From contig CAVRBT010000004.1 of the NCBI GenBank assembly GCA_963719275.1, forward strand, positions 310,001-374,000: 64,000 bases of DNA, in the 5' to 3' direction. Positions 16,014 through 24,489 of the stretch are shown in pieces. The number at the start of each line of letters is the position of its first letter. Position 1 is the stretch's first letter. A program made the translations under genes and the position numbers. The DNA comes from AC-32 sp963719275 (GTDB lineage: Bacteria; Actinomycetota; Thermoleophilia; Gaiellales; Gaiellaceae). Below the pieces are notes generated by a model that saw only the letters and a list, made by a program, of their open reading frames with translations, was not told the origin of the DNA and searched no databases.

Positions 16014-16442
16014 TTACTGGTCGTCGGGCTCATCGGGCGACACCGTCGCACCGATGAGCACCGTCGCCAGTTCCAGCGTCTCGAGGAGATCGGCGGCCGA
16101 GCGGGGCCGGCGGAGGAACGCGGTCGCACCGGCGTCGTGCGCCTCGACGGCGTCGAACTTGTCTTCGGCGCCGGCGAGGATCAGAACGCGCGGCGCCGTT
16201 TCGCCGGCCGCGATCAGGCGCGTCGCCGAGAGCGTTTCGGCCGTGTGGGGCTCGGCGTCGAGAAGGACGACGTCGGGCTCGACTTCCTCGACCAGACGCA
16301 CTGCGTCGTCGCTGTCGGAGGCGACGGCGACGACCTCGAACCGCGGGTCCTGCTCCAGCTTCGCGTGAAGGGCGCTGGCGAACAGGCGCTGGTTGTCCAT
16401 CAGAAGGATGCGCACGGCGTGATCGGGGGCGGCTCCCGACAT
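16014..16442 (-). CDS. stand-alone response-regulator receiver domain
   Basis: 142 residues, receiver only, no output domain. RILLMDNQRLFASALHAKLE gives the acidic pocket (only one Asp), DVVLLDAEPH gives D62 as phospho-acceptor, and the usual Lys is replaced by Arg (AFLRRP). It could act as a phosphate sink or through protein contact. Convergent with the LuxR regulator 16 bp away; the two may be a divergently evolved pair. Confidence 0.8.
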   Translation of the reverse strand: MSGAAPDHAVRILLMDNQRLFASALHAKLEQDPRFEVVAVASDSDDAVRLVEEVEPDVVLLDAEPHTAETLSATRLIAAGETAPRVLILAGAEDKFDAVEAHDAGATAFLRRPRSAADLLETLELATVLIGATVSPDEPDDQ

Positions 16443-16578
16443 GGGACGAACAAGTATCGCGGTTCCACCTCACGGCGTGAAGCCAGGGTTCGCTAGCCGT
16501 CGGAACAGTCCGTCCGCTGCTCCTACACGCTGGACCTGGGTCTGAGGCAACCAGGCGGTGAGCTAGAGTGGCGTACCA

Positions 16579-16653
16579 CGGGGCGTGGCGCAGCCTGGTT
16601 AGCGCGCTAGTCTGGGGGACTAGAGGTCCCGAGTTCAAATCTCGGCGCCCCGA
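16579..16653 (+). tRNA. tRNA-Pro (anticodon GGG)
   Basis: Cloverleaf by eye: acceptor CGGGGCG pairs with CGCCCCG; the D-arm contains CAGCCTGGTTAGCGCG; the anticodon stem CTAGT/ACTAG encloses loop CTGGGGG, giving anticodon GGG; the T-arm contains GTTCAAAT between CCGAG and CTCGG. CCA is not encoded. The 3' end abuts a decayed integrase region, so this tRNA probably served as an attachment site. Confidence 0.95.
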
Positions 16654-16658
16654 CTGAG

Positions 16659-16880
16659 ATGAAAGTCCTGCAAAACCTAATGTTTTGGCGCAAGCGGACG
16701 GAACCCGAAACCTCGCCGCCGTTGCCCAATAGTGGCCCAAACGAGAAGCCCAGCTCCGAGGAGATCGTGCTCAACCCCGACGCGCTCGATTCGAAGGGCA
16801 CGCCCGAGACTCTGTCTGAGAGCGCCGAGAAGCAGCGGCACGAGCACGAAAAGAGAGGAGAGGAGCCGCCCAACTACTGA
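16659..16880 (+). CDS. small charged hypothetical protein
   Basis: 73 residues starting 6 bp after tRNA-Pro. The N-terminus MKVLQNLMFWRKRTE is short and basic; the rest is Pro, Glu and Ser rich (EEIVLNPDALDSKG, EKQRHEHEKRGEEPPNY) and probably disordered. No family recognised. No convincing ribosome site is visible. The second half has GC-rich third positions like real genes, which is the main support. It contains one of the two candidate integrase arm-type repeats (16723-16743). Confidence 0.35.
   Translation: MKVLQNLMFWRKRTEPETSPPLPNSGPNEKPSSEEIVLNPDALDSKGTPETLSESAEKQRHEHEKRGEEPPNY
16723..16743. repeat. candidate integrase arm-type site (left)
   Basis: Tandem GTTGCCCAA/GTGGCCCAA half-sites one helical turn apart. 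The 21-bp block matches 20175-20195 at 18 of 21 positions. Together the two sites bracket the island downstream of tRNA-Pro. Confidence 0.45.
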
Positions 16881-17464
16881 GCGGCGGCTGCTCCCGACCT
16901 CATATCGAACGCGTCCAACGCCCCGCGCCCGCGCTCGATTGCGTCGGGCAACAGGTGGCCGTAAGTCTTTTCAATCTGTAGCACGCTCGTCCCGGCCATG
17001 CGGGCGATCTCGAAGGTCGCGATCCCGGCCGCGATGCACTCGCTGATGAAGGTGTGGCGCAGCGAATACGGCTTGCGGTAGTCGAGCCCCGCCGCGGTAA
17101 GCGCCGGCTTCCAGGCGTCTCGTCGCCAGTTGTGCAGGTTCAGGTGGCCGCCGCGCACGCCGGGGAACAGCAGCGGCGTGTCGATCCGCAGCGGCAGCTC
17201 GTCGAGCGCGTCGAGCACGCGAGCGCGCAGCGGCACCACCCGCGGCACCGATCCCGGCGTCTTGCCGCGCTCGTGTACGCGGCCACCGACGTAGACGCGA
17301 CGGACGTGGAGAACGCGCTGCGCCTTGTCGAGGTCGCGCCGCTCGAGCTTCTGCTCTGCTTGGCGCCCCGTTGCAAACCTTCTTCTTCCAGGCGTTCTCG
17401 CGCGGGTCGCTCTTGCGATCAGAGGGCCCCGCAACTCGCAGGCCTTCTGATCGTGCCGTTGCAA
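16874..17464 (-). pseudogene. tyrosine recombinase (integrase) remnant
   Basis: Only the catalytic C-terminal part survives. Recognisable from RRDLDKAQRVLHVRRVYVGG onward: KTPGSVPRVVPL, YSLRHTFISECIAAG (the LRH Arg-His), and MAGTSVLQIEKTYGHLLPD with the nucleophile Tyr. The N-terminal arm- and core-binding domains are missing and the segment that should hold the first catalytic Arg is scrambled (FATGRQAEQKL instead of a TGLR-type motif), consistent with frameshift and truncation. It points toward the tRNA-Pro gene, as expected for a tRNA-integrated element. Confidence 0.8.
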
Positions 17465-17485
17465 GGCTCGACAAGCCAGGCCGAG

Positions 17486-17983
17486 CTACCAGCTCAGCTG
17501 CCCGTCGAACGTGGCGTCCCAGGCCCCCGTCTCAATCGCCCCCACCTGCGACACGAAAGTCGTCTGAACGAGAGCGACGAAGGTCGCGCTCGCTCCAGCG
17601 AAGCGACCTGTGCCTGAGCTCGTTGTGTAGTTGATCGTGAACGTGCCGTGCGAGCCGATGACCCCGGTACCGGTGCCTGCGCCGATGAGGAAGAGCTGGT
17701 CGCCGTTTGCAGCGGTCATCGTCCCGGTTGTAAAGAGGTTGAAGGTGCCCGGGCCGGTGGGGACGAGTTGCTCGTTCTGCGTGCTCGTCCACAAGCCGAG
17801 GTGGGTGAGCTGTCCATCCGTGCCGACAACATGGCTTTGACCCGTCAGCAAGTTCAGCGTGAAGTACCCGGACGCCGTTCCTTTGAGCGGCAGATCGCTG
17901 CCGCCGACCGCCGGCCGTGCGCTCCCGGGCAGGAGCACGCCCAGCGTCAGGACTAAGCCCGCGAGGAGAATCGCTTTTCGCAT
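17486..17983 (-). CDS. secreted beta-rich hypothetical protein
   Basis: 165 residues from ATG at 17983. A clear signal peptide (MRKAILLAGLVLTLGVLLPG, cleavage near SARPA-VG) precedes a Gly/Thr-rich, beta-strand-dominated domain: GQLTHLGLWTSTQ, TMTAANGDQLFLIG, SSGTGRFAGASATFV. That ANGD...GTGRF pattern occurs in small secreted barrel-like bacterial proteins of unknown function. The frame is open upstream to 18124, but that part lacks a plausible start context. It lies within the island. Confidence 0.7.
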   Translation of the reverse strand: MRKAILLAGLVLTLGVLLPGSARPAVGGSDLPLKGTASGYFTLNLLTGQSHVVGTDGQLTHLGLWTSTQNEQLVPTGPGTFNLFTTGTMTAANGDQLFLIGAGTGTGVIGSHGTFTINYTTSSGTGRFAGASATFVALVQTTFVSQVGAIETGAWDATFDGQLSW

Positions 17984-18275
17984 GGCTGCCCTCGTTTCAA
18001 GAGCCCGAAGAGGCAGAAGCGGAGAGCCAGGCGTGCGAGGTCGGAGGCCGTCCACTGCATCCCAGGAAGATCGACATCCACCCCTAGGTGACAAGTCCAA
18101 CGCTAGATCGCTTGAGCTCGGCACGCATCCGCGGAGGTGCGTATCCGAGATCGCAGGTAACTACGTAGCCTTTGACGCTGCCCGCCTGCGATCTCGTCTT
18201 CCGCTCTACACTCAGAGGGCCGTCTCTCGGCCCCGGGGAGGAGGAGCTTCGACCTCGCAGGGCCGTCCCCATTCG

Positions 18276-18596
18276 ATCTTCAAGCGGGCGCTACAGCGCT
18301 GCAACGTCGTCGCCGCCCTGGCCGCTGCGCGGGAGCTGCCCCAGCTCAGCCTCGAAGACGCGCTCGAGCTGACGCTGCTGGTCGCCCGCAAAGACCCGCG
18401 CCGCCATCCACGGGCTTCAGCCCGCTGGCTGCTGCGCTACCTCGAAGAAGATCCCGCGGCGACGGTTGAGGAAGCCGCGCTTGCCGCCTCCTCGCTGATC
18501 GCACTGACTGGCGCCGGCTACCAGGAGGCCGTGCAGACGCTTCGGGCCATGGCCGAAAGAGCGACTAGGCGACGGAGGGAACAAGGCGTAGCGTGA
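18276..18596 (+). CDS. conserved hypothetical protein, start codon unclear
   Basis: About 107 residues of Ala/Leu-rich helical sequence: FKRALQRCNVVAALAAAREL, LEDALELTLLVARKDPRRHP, RWLLRYLEEDPAATVEEAAL. I recognise the style as an actinobacterial hypothetical protein that normally begins just before FKRAL. No ATG, GTG or TTG occurs in frame between the N-terminus of the domain and the ATG at about 17982, which belongs to unrelated sequence. The gene may use ATC at 18276 after GGAGGAGG (18238-18246), or be a relic. Confidence 0.5.
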   Translation: MFKRALQRCNVVAALAAARELPQLSLEDALELTLLVARKDPRRHPRASARWLLRYLEEDPAATVEEAALAASSLIALTGAGYQEAVQTLRAMAERATRRRREQGVA

Positions 18597-18866
18597 GCTC
18601 GGGCCGGGTCGCGTTGCAGCGTCCTAGGCGTTCGGCTCGCCGGCCTAGGCCGAGCGACGACGGAATTCGAAAGAGGAAGGCGGGGTACGCCTGCGGACAA
18701 TCAAGACGTGCCCCGCACCTTTCCCCGCGAACGAGGCTACTGGCGCTCCAGAGGGCCTCGTATCCCCCGAAAGGGGTGAAGGGGCTATGCGAACGAGGGA
18801 TTCAGTCAGCTTCGTCAATGCCTACTCTCTCGAAGGCAAAGGGATTCCCCGAGAAAGGACAAAAGG

Positions 18867-19103
18867 ATGCGCAGGTCGCTCGCTCTCTACAGTGTTGTCA
18901 TCGGAACGGCCCTGTCGCTCGTCGTGGGCGCTGGAACTGCGTCGGCTGCTCCTCAGCCTGGAGGCTGCCCGGCATTCGGCGCGTTCATGGGCGTCTCGGC
19001 GCCGTGGTCGGGCCAGAACCAGCGGCCGCTCGGACAGGTCATCCGGGGCTTGACCCCGTTCAACGACGCGCTCGCGGTTTTCAAGACGCCACTCTGCGGT
19101 TAG
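18867..19103 (+). CDS. small secreted protein
   Basis: 78 residues. A signal peptide (MRRSLALYSVVIGTALSLVV, then GAGTASA cleaved before APQPGG) leaves a mature peptide of about 50 residues with two Cys (GGCPAFG and C-terminal PLCG), which could form one disulfide. AAAGGACAAAAGG precedes the ATG. No family recognised. It is the best-supported short gene in the island. Confidence 0.6.
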   Translation: MRRSLALYSVVIGTALSLVVGAGTASAAPQPGGCPAFGAFMGVSAPWSGQNQRPLGQVIRGLTPFNDALAVFKTPLCG

Positions 19104-19700
19104 TGCGACTAGCACGCTGAGTCGTTTCCGCGGCTTCGGCGCGAGTCGCCAATTGGGCGGCAGAGGACCACAGGGCGACGACTGCATCGACGGTGCGGTT
19201 CCGGCCCTCTACGACGAGACGCATTCTCTCGGCGCCGCGCGGGTGTCCAAGGGTTCTTGCGCGACGTAACCACGTCGCCCGAAGGGGACTAAGATCGTTT
19301 GCGCCTCTCGCCCCCAGGGCGGCCATCGGCCCCACTTGTCAAGACTCCCAAATTCAGCGCTCTACTGTCCATGGGCCATCTGGCCCATCTTTCTTAGCCT
19401 GTAAAACGTCCAGGGAGCGAACCGAAGCGAATGAACTGTTGCCCGTCTGCGGCGAGAGGCCGCTTCGCTCGACTCCCCAGCCTCCCGCGGACGCGGCCAT
19501 CGCAGAAGACTAGAAGGCCACGCCCTCATCCCGCCTCCTCGACGATCAGCACGGGCATTCGTTTGCCTCGTTCTGACCAACTGCAGTGGCGGATGGGTCG
19601 CCGGCCCTCCATTCGGCCAGGGTTAGTTGCCTCCTCGGATCTTGTTGGCGATCATGTTCATTCCACAGTTCGACGGAAGACGGGCTTCAAGCCTTCCGGG
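19104..19700. other. gene-poor stretch of the island
   Basis: No supported gene. Frames on both strands are short and without domain or codon signal. One hairpin, ATGGGCC-ATCT-GGCCCAT (19371-19388), is followed by CTTTCTTA and could terminate transcription on the plus strand. GC is locally lower than in the flanks. Likely decayed mobile DNA. Confidence 0.5.
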
Positions 19701-20057
19701 ATGCGGCGCTCGGGTGTCTTGATTCGTTCCACCGAGGTCGTGACGAGAACGCCGCAACAACAGTGCTCGATCGCGCTCTGGCGTGGCTACGTGACAGCGC
19801 AGTTCTACGTGCGAGAGCAAGGGCGCGACGAGGCGCTCCGCGTTTCACCCTCCTTTCCGACATGGCACTTTCCGTGGGAGCACAGCGAGCCTCTGGAAGC
19901 CGATCCGCGCGCACGCGCTGCACTTGCCGCGCTTAAAGCCGATCTCCTCGCCGACGGGTGGGAACGTATGCGGCGCGCCCCGGGAACCGAGTGGTATGAG
20001 CTTCGCTTCCGACGGGACAACGTTGGGACGCTCCCCTACCTGCACCAGTACGCCTGA
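19701..20057 (+). CDS. hypothetical protein, WRGY/WYxLRF type
   Basis: 118 residues from ATG at 19701 (an in-frame TTG at 19719 is an alternative). The pattern CSIALWRGYVTAQFYVREQG, LEADPRARAALAALKADLLA, DGWER..GTEWYELRFRR resembles a family of small actinobacterial proteins in which a W-RGY start and a GW-x(n)-WY-x-LRFRR end are conserved; no function known. Preceding in-frame sequence to 19431 looks non-coding. Confidence 0.55.
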   Translation: MRRSGVLIRSTEVVTRTPQQQCSIALWRGYVTAQFYVREQGRDEALRVSPSFPTWHFPWEHSEPLEADPRARAALAALKADLLADGWERMRRAPGTEWYELRFRRDNVGTLPYLHQYA

Positions 20058-20392
20058 GGTGGGACCGGGAGACGAGCCGAACGTCCTCGCGCGCTAAGGC
20101 GCTGCAACGAAACCCGGCCCCAAGCTCAGTCTGCGGAGTGGCCGTTCAGGACGTGTCCTTGGAACTGGACTCGCTGCCCAATCGCTGCCCAAACGTCTGA
20201 GAAGGGGCTCTGGAGGAAGCCACGATCCGCGCCTCGGTACCGGCGATTTGCAGGGAAAACGTCCACTTGAGGCCACACGCCGCCACAGCCCTCCTATTGA
20301 CCCGTTTGGATCAGATGGGTGCGGTCCTCGCGGTCGTCGTAGTAACTGAGCCAGGCGTCCGCACCTGCGGCAACCCCCCAGGAGCGCCTGGC
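20058..20392. other. non-coding right end of the island
   Basis: No supported gene. It holds the right copy of the integrase-type repeat (20175-20195) and an inverted repeat formed by GAGCCAGGCG (about 20350) and CGCCTGGCTC (about 20386), which could act as the terminator of the HAD gene ending at 20393 on the minus strand. Confidence 0.45.
20175..20195. repeat. candidate integrase arm-type site (right)
   Basis: Two direct half-sites CGCTGCCCAAT and CGCTGCCCAAA in tandem, 11-bp spacing, matching the block at 16723-16743 at 18 of 21 positions. Confidence 0.45.
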
Positions 20393-21448
20393 TCAACTTG
20401 CGGGCGAGTCGGCCCTCAACGGTTGCGCCAGGAGCGAGGTCAAGGACGGCGCGACGCGGTCCGCGCCGAAGCCGGCCAGCAGCTCCTGGGTGGCCTCGTC
20501 GCCGACGCCGATCACGTACATGCCGACGGCGTGTGCGGCCGCTACGCCGGCCGGGCTGTGTGTCAGCGAGACTGCCTGCTCAGGCTCGACGCCGAGACCG
20601 CGGCACGCGCTCAGCAGGAGGTCGGGAGCCGGCCGCGAGCGCAGGCGCTCGGTCCGGAAGGTCTCGGCGTCGATGCGCCTTTCGACCAGTCCGGCAAGGC
20701 CCGCGAGCTCGAGCATCGGCAACGTGCTCGTGCTTGCCGAGACGACGGCGCGGCGGAGTCCGGCGTGGCCGACGGCCTGCAGGTAACGCCGGGCGCCGGG
20801 GATCGCATTCACGCCGTGCCGGCGCAGGCCGTGCGTGATCAGCTCGCGCTTGTGCCTGGCCAGGGCCTGGGCCGTGTCCGCATGCGGTGGATCGTCGGGC
20901 CGCCCCTCAGGCAGCCGGATCCCCCGGCTCGCGAGGAACGCGTGGACGCCCTCGAGCCTGGGCCGCCCCTCGAGGTAACGGCGGTAGTCCGCCCCGCGAT
21001 CGAAGGGAAGGAATTCCCACCCCGCCTTCTGTGAGAAGCGCACGAGGAGCTCGTTGAACACGTGCGCCCAGGCGCTCGCGTGGAGCTGCGTGCTGTCGGT
21101 GAGCACGCCTTCGAGGTCGAAGATGCAGACCTCGACGTGGGGTGGCAGCCCGAGCAGCGCGGGAGTCAGCGGGACGGGGGAAAGCCACGGGATTTCCGGG
21201 GTGCGCGTGACCCGGGCGAAGCGTCGGAGCTCGGCGGCAGTGGCTTGGCGCTCGAGCCGAAGCCGCTCGTGGCGCGCCCCGACCTCCTGGCCCTTCAGCG
21301 ATGGCGTCGAGGCAGTGATCGCAGTGTCGGCCGCGTCGAGTGCAACCTGCCACTCCGCGGCGAGCGAATCGAGGTCGAGCCGCGGTTGGACAGGAGGGAG
21401 CCGAGGCAGTGCCTCGTTAGCGTAGACCGAGGCTGTCGCGGCTCCCAT
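20393..21448 (-). CDS. HAD-superfamily protein with degenerate catalytic motifs
   Basis: 351 residues. An N-terminal helical region of about 100 residues (TPSLKGQEVGARHERLRLER) precedes a beta-phosphoglucomutase-like HAD domain. Motif I reads CIFDLEGVLTDS, with Glu for the second Asp of DxDG. Motif II is VVSASTSTLPML. Motif IV, normally EDSPAG, is THSPAG, losing the acidic metal ligand. Catalysis is therefore doubtful; a binding or regulatory role is possible. Start ATG at 21448 has GGAGG upstream. No sugar phosphorylase gene lies nearby. Confidence 0.75.
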   Translation of the reverse strand: MGAATASVYANEALPRLPPVQPRLDLDSLAAEWQVALDAADTAITASTPSLKGQEVGARHERLRLERQATAAELRRFARVTRTPEIPWLSPVPLTPALLGLPPHVEVCIFDLEGVLTDSTQLHASAWAHVFNELLVRFSQKAGWEFLPFDRGADYRRYLEGRPRLEGVHAFLASRGIRLPEGRPDDPPHADTAQALARHKRELITHGLRRHGVNAIPGARRYLQAVGHAGLRRAVVSASTSTLPMLELAGLAGLVERRIDAETFRTERLRSRPAPDLLLSACRGLGVEPEQAVSLTHSPAGVAAAHAVGMYVIGVGDEATQELLAGFGADRVAPSLTSLLAQPLRADSPAS

Positions 21449-21594
21449 CTCCTAACCTCCTCGCCATTACGCTCGGTGAGACGGCCATGCTCCGCATCCC
21501 GCGCGACGCTGAAGGGCGCTCAGTGTCCTCCCCCTACGGCGCTCGACTGTAGTACCCGCCGCTGTGCCCCGCGAGACCGGGCCACGGGGACTGT

Positions 21595-22758
21595 CTACTC
21601 GCCGCTTTCACGAAGCAACTCGTCGGCCACGCGGGATCCGATCGCCAGGCATGCCGTGGCGGCGGGCGAGGGCGCGTTCACGACGTGAAGCACGCGGCCG
21701 CGCCGCTCGAGTAGGAAGTCGTCGACAAGGGTCCCGTCGCGCGCCAACACCTGCGCTCGGATGCCGGCGGGGCCGAACGAGATGTCCCGGCGGTCAAGGT
21801 CCGGGAAATAACGCCGCATCTCGCGCACCGCAGCCGAGAGAAAGATGTCACGCACGACCTCCCCTGCGCCCGTCCGCCAGTAGCGGTGTGCCAGCCGCCA
21901 TAAACCGGGCGACGTGAGGAGGTCGAAGGCGTCGCGCGGGTTGACGCTCACCCGCCTGTAGCGTTCGCGTGCGAACGACGGAACGGCGTTCGGGCCCGCC
22001 CAGACCGCGCCGTCGATGCGGCGCGTGAAGTGGACGCCGAGGAACGGGAATGCGGGATTCGGGACGGGATAGACGAGTCCTCGCACGAGCTCAGCCGAGG
22101 GTGGCGCGACGAGGAGGAAGTCCCCGCGGAAGGGCGCGATGCGATGGCCGGAGCCGCGGGAGAGCCGGTCTGCTTGCAGCCCTGCGCAGACGACGACGCG
22201 CTTCGCCGACAGGTCCTCGACACGTCGCACCTCCTGCCGGAGCAACACCTCCCCGCCGCGCTCGCGGACCTCCTCGGCCAACGCCGCCAGCACCACTCGA
22301 AAGTCGATTACGGCTGTCTCGGGCACGTGGAGCGCCCGTACGCCCCTTACGTGCGGCTCGATCTCTGCCAGTTCCACCTCATTGAGTGTGCGGACGTCGC
22401 TAACGCCGTTCGCCTGGGCTCGACGCCGCAGCTCCGCGAGCCGAGGGAGCTCGGCGTCTGACGTGGCAACGATGACCTTGCCGCGCACGGCATACGTAAT
22501 CCCTCGTTCGTCGGCGAACGCGAGGAGGGCGTCACGCCCCTCGCGGCACAGTGTTGCCTTCAGCGATCCAGCCTCGTAGTACACACCCGCGTGCACCACC
22601 CCCGAGTTGCGGCCGCTTTGGTGACGCCCCAACTCCGGTTCCTTCTCCAGCACCAAAACTCGGGCCCCTGGCCGCCGCTCGAGGAATGCCCGCGCCGTCG
22701 CCATGCCAACGAGGCCACCGCCTACAACCGCCAGGTCGGCGTTGCCAACCTCTGTCAC
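21595..22758 (-). CDS. lhgO: L-2-hydroxyglutarate oxidase
   Basis: 387-residue FAD enzyme of the DAO fold. Dinucleotide motif ADLAVVGGGLVGMATARAFL; GRHQSGRNSGVVHAGVYY is characteristic of LhgO/YgaF; the C-terminus has VVNAPSPAATACLAIGSRVA. It oxidises L-2-hydroxyglutarate to 2-oxoglutarate, passing electrons to oxygen or the quinone pool. GTG at 22758 begins exactly at the Rossmann motif; longer frames upstream overlap hutF and look spurious. It lies 100 bp downstream of hutF on the same strand. Confidence 0.87.
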   Translation of the reverse strand: MTEVGNADLAVVGGGLVGMATARAFLERRPGARVLVLEKEPELGRHQSGRNSGVVHAGVYYEAGSLKATLCREGRDALLAFADERGITYAVRGKVIVATSDAELPRLAELRRRAQANGVSDVRTLNEVELAEIEPHVRGVRALHVPETAVIDFRVVLAALAEEVRERGGEVLLRQEVRRVEDLSAKRVVVCAGLQADRLSRGSGHRIAPFRGDFLLVAPPSAELVRGLVYPVPNPAFPFLGVHFTRRIDGAVWAGPNAVPSFARERYRRVSVNPRDAFDLLTSPGLWRLAHRYWRTGAGEVVRDIFLSAAVREMRRYFPDLDRRDISFGPAGIRAQVLARDGTLVDDFLLERRGRVLHVVNAPSPAATACLAIGSRVADELLRESGE

Positions 22759-22858
22759 AAGCTCGAGTGTCTCCGATCGGTGCCCTCGATCGTCGAAGCA
22801 GCCCACCGCGCGTGAAACACCGTCCCGAGGGTCGGCAGAAGGTCGGAGACGAAGCCGA

Positions 22859-23866
22859 TCAGTGGAAGACCTCCGCGGAGCAGCCGAACACGAGTGCGGC
22901 ATGGACATCCTGTGGCTCGACGCCCGCGAGCGTCCCGTTCTCGAGATCGATCTCGGCGTCGGGCCACCGCTCGAGCCCAATCGCAGCGGCGCCCTCGTCC
23001 GAGCCGAAGCAGAGGAGGCTCGAAAGCGACACGACGTTGCGCTTCCCGGCGTTGCGCCGGGCGATCCCCTCCAGCTCGCGCAGCTCCTCGAGCGGGTCGA
23101 TGCGGACGTTCGAGTCCGAGCCGATGCAGATGCCGATTCCGCGCTCGCAGAGCGCCTGCACCGGCACGAAACCGTCGCCGAGGTTCGCCTCCGTGGTCGG
23201 GCAGACACAAACGCGCGTGCCCGCGTCGGCCAGCAGGTCGAGCTCGTGCCCGTCGGCGTGGGTCGCGTGGACGACCGTCGTGTGCGGCCCGAGGCAACCC
23301 GTGTCCGCAAGCAGCTCGATCGGCCGCACGCCGTGCTCGGCCAGGCACTCCTCGATCTCGCGCGGTTGCTCGTCGGCGTGGACGTGCAGCGGCAGCGACT
23401 CGGCCGCGGCATAGCGCCCGAGCTCCTCGAGCCAGTCCCGCGGACAGGCGCGGACAGAGTGGGGAGCGAGGCCGACGCGCACGCCCGTTACGCGAACCGT
23501 CTCCAGCTGCGACAGGTACTCCGCGACCGAGTCCTGGCGGAAGCGCTCGATTCCGCCGCGCCCGTACGCCGAGAGCAAGAGCACCAACTCGATCCCGGCC
23601 TCGGCGGCCGCCTCAACGGCCGCGTGCGCCTCTGCGAGCCCTAGGTAGTGGAACTCGCCGACCGCCGTGTAGCCGGCCGCGAGCATCTCGCGGTAGACGC
23701 CGACGTAGCCCGCCCGGATCTGCTCGACGCTCAGCCCCTCGGCCAGCGACAGCATCGCATCGCGCCAGCCCCAGAAGTCCTCGCCCTCCGTGCGGCCGCG
23801 CAATGCGCGCTGGAAGGCGTGAGAGTGAGCGCTGACGAACCCCGGCAGCGAGAGGGTCTCGGCCAT
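22859..23866 (-). CDS. hutF: formimidoylglutamate deiminase, short form
   Basis: 335-residue amidohydrolase. The metal site HSHAFQRALRGRTEGEDFWG is typical of HutF, with later ligands in HVHADEQPREIEECL, VVHATHADG and GSDSNVRIDPLEELRELE. HutF converts N-formimino-L-glutamate to N-formylglutamate in histidine breakdown. Canonical proteins are about 450 residues; here the N-terminal beta-subdomain is missing (HSH is at residues 14-16) and the C-terminus is short. Other hut genes are not in the window. ATG has AAAGGA upstream. Confidence 0.8.
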   Translation of the reverse strand: MAETLSLPGFVSAHSHAFQRALRGRTEGEDFWGWRDAMLSLAEGLSVEQIRAGYVGVYREMLAAGYTAVGEFHYLGLAEAHAAVEAAAEAGIELVLLLSAYGRGGIERFRQDSVAEYLSQLETVRVTGVRVGLAPHSVRACPRDWLEELGRYAAAESLPLHVHADEQPREIEECLAEHGVRPIELLADTGCLGPHTTVVHATHADGHELDLLADAGTRVCVCPTTEANLGDGFVPVQALCERGIGICIGSDSNVRIDPLEELRELEGIARRNAGKRNVVSLSSLLCFGSDEGAAAIGLERWPDAEIDLENGTLAGVEPQDVHAALVFGCSAEVFH

Positions 23867-23909
23867 CGCCGTATCCTTTCACCGTGGCCGCGCGAGCCGC
23901 CCAACCGAA

Positions 23910-23964
23910 ACGGCCCCGCCGGCAAAGCCGGCACGGCCTCTCAAACGGCGTCGCAAGCGACGCC
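23910..23964 (+). repeat. two-hairpin repeat copy at the pgsA start
   Basis: Forward copy between hutF and pgsA. First stem around GCCGGC-AAA-GCCGGC; second stem GGCGTCGC-AA-GCGACGCC is perfect. It ends 1 bp before the proposed TTG start of pgsA. Confidence 0.8.
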
Positions 23965-24489
23965 TTGCTAGCGCAGCTTCCGAACGCGCTGACGCTGTTC
24001 AGGCTGCTCCTGATCCCGGTGTTCGTCGCGCTGCTGCTGAGCTCCGAGGGCGGCCATAGCTGGCCGGCCGCGATCGTGTTCGGCGTCGCGGGCGTCACCG
24101 ATCAGATCGACGGCTGGCTCGCGCGGCGCTGGCGCGTCGAGTCGAGCTTCGGCAAAGTCGCGGACCCGCTCGCCGACAGGCTGCTGATCGACGCGGCCGT
24201 GATCCTGCTCTGGCACGCCGACCGCCTGCCCTGGATCGCGCTTGCGATACCCGCACGTGACCTCGCGCTCATCGCGGGGTACAAGCTTGTCGTGGAGCGG
24301 GGATACGAGTTTGCAGTCAACACGACCGGCAAGGCCGCAACCTGGCTGCTCTACGCGTCGCTGGCCTTCGTGATGTGCACGAGCAAGGGCACGTACTGGC
24401 CGCTGTGGATCTTCTGGGCAGGGGTCGTCCTTGCCGCGATCTCGCTCGCGGGCTACCTGCTCAAGGCGCGACGCGAGGTGCGGACGTGA
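23965..24489 (+). CDS. pgsA: CDP-alcohol phosphatidyltransferase (PgsA-like)
   Basis: About 174 residues, multi-pass membrane enzyme. The complete signature D-x2-DG-x2-AR-x8-G-x3-D-x3-D is read as DQIDGWLARRWRVESSFGKV followed by ADPLADR. It likely makes phosphatidylglycerol phosphate or a related phospholipid from CDP-diacylglycerol. Start choice: TTG at 23965 gives the usual short lead to LPNALTLFR; an in-frame GTG at 23884 would add 27 residues encoded mostly by the repeat. The stop overlaps the next gene by 4 bp. Confidence 0.85.
   Translation: MLAQLPNALTLFRLLLIPVFVALLLSSEGGHSWPAAIVFGVAGVTDQIDGWLARRWRVESSFGKVADPLADRLLIDAAVILLWHADRLPWIALAIPARDLALIAGYKLVVERGYEFAVNTTGKAATWLLYASLAFVMCTSKGTYWPLWIFWAGVVLAAISLAGYLLKARREVRT

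Noticed and set aside
16607..16873. Minus-strand frame ending in GAPRFELGTSSPPD over tRNA-Pro
   Set aside because: This peptide is the well-known artefact of translating the antisense strand of a tRNA gene.
18600..18866. c-di-AMP (ydaO-type) riboswitch before the small secreted protein
   Set aside because: Some GGGGTGAA-like bases occur, but the conserved multi-helix core could not be assembled.
19081..19335. 84-residue minus-strand gene in the island
   Set aside because: No domain, no ribosome site and weak codon signal; likely chance frame.
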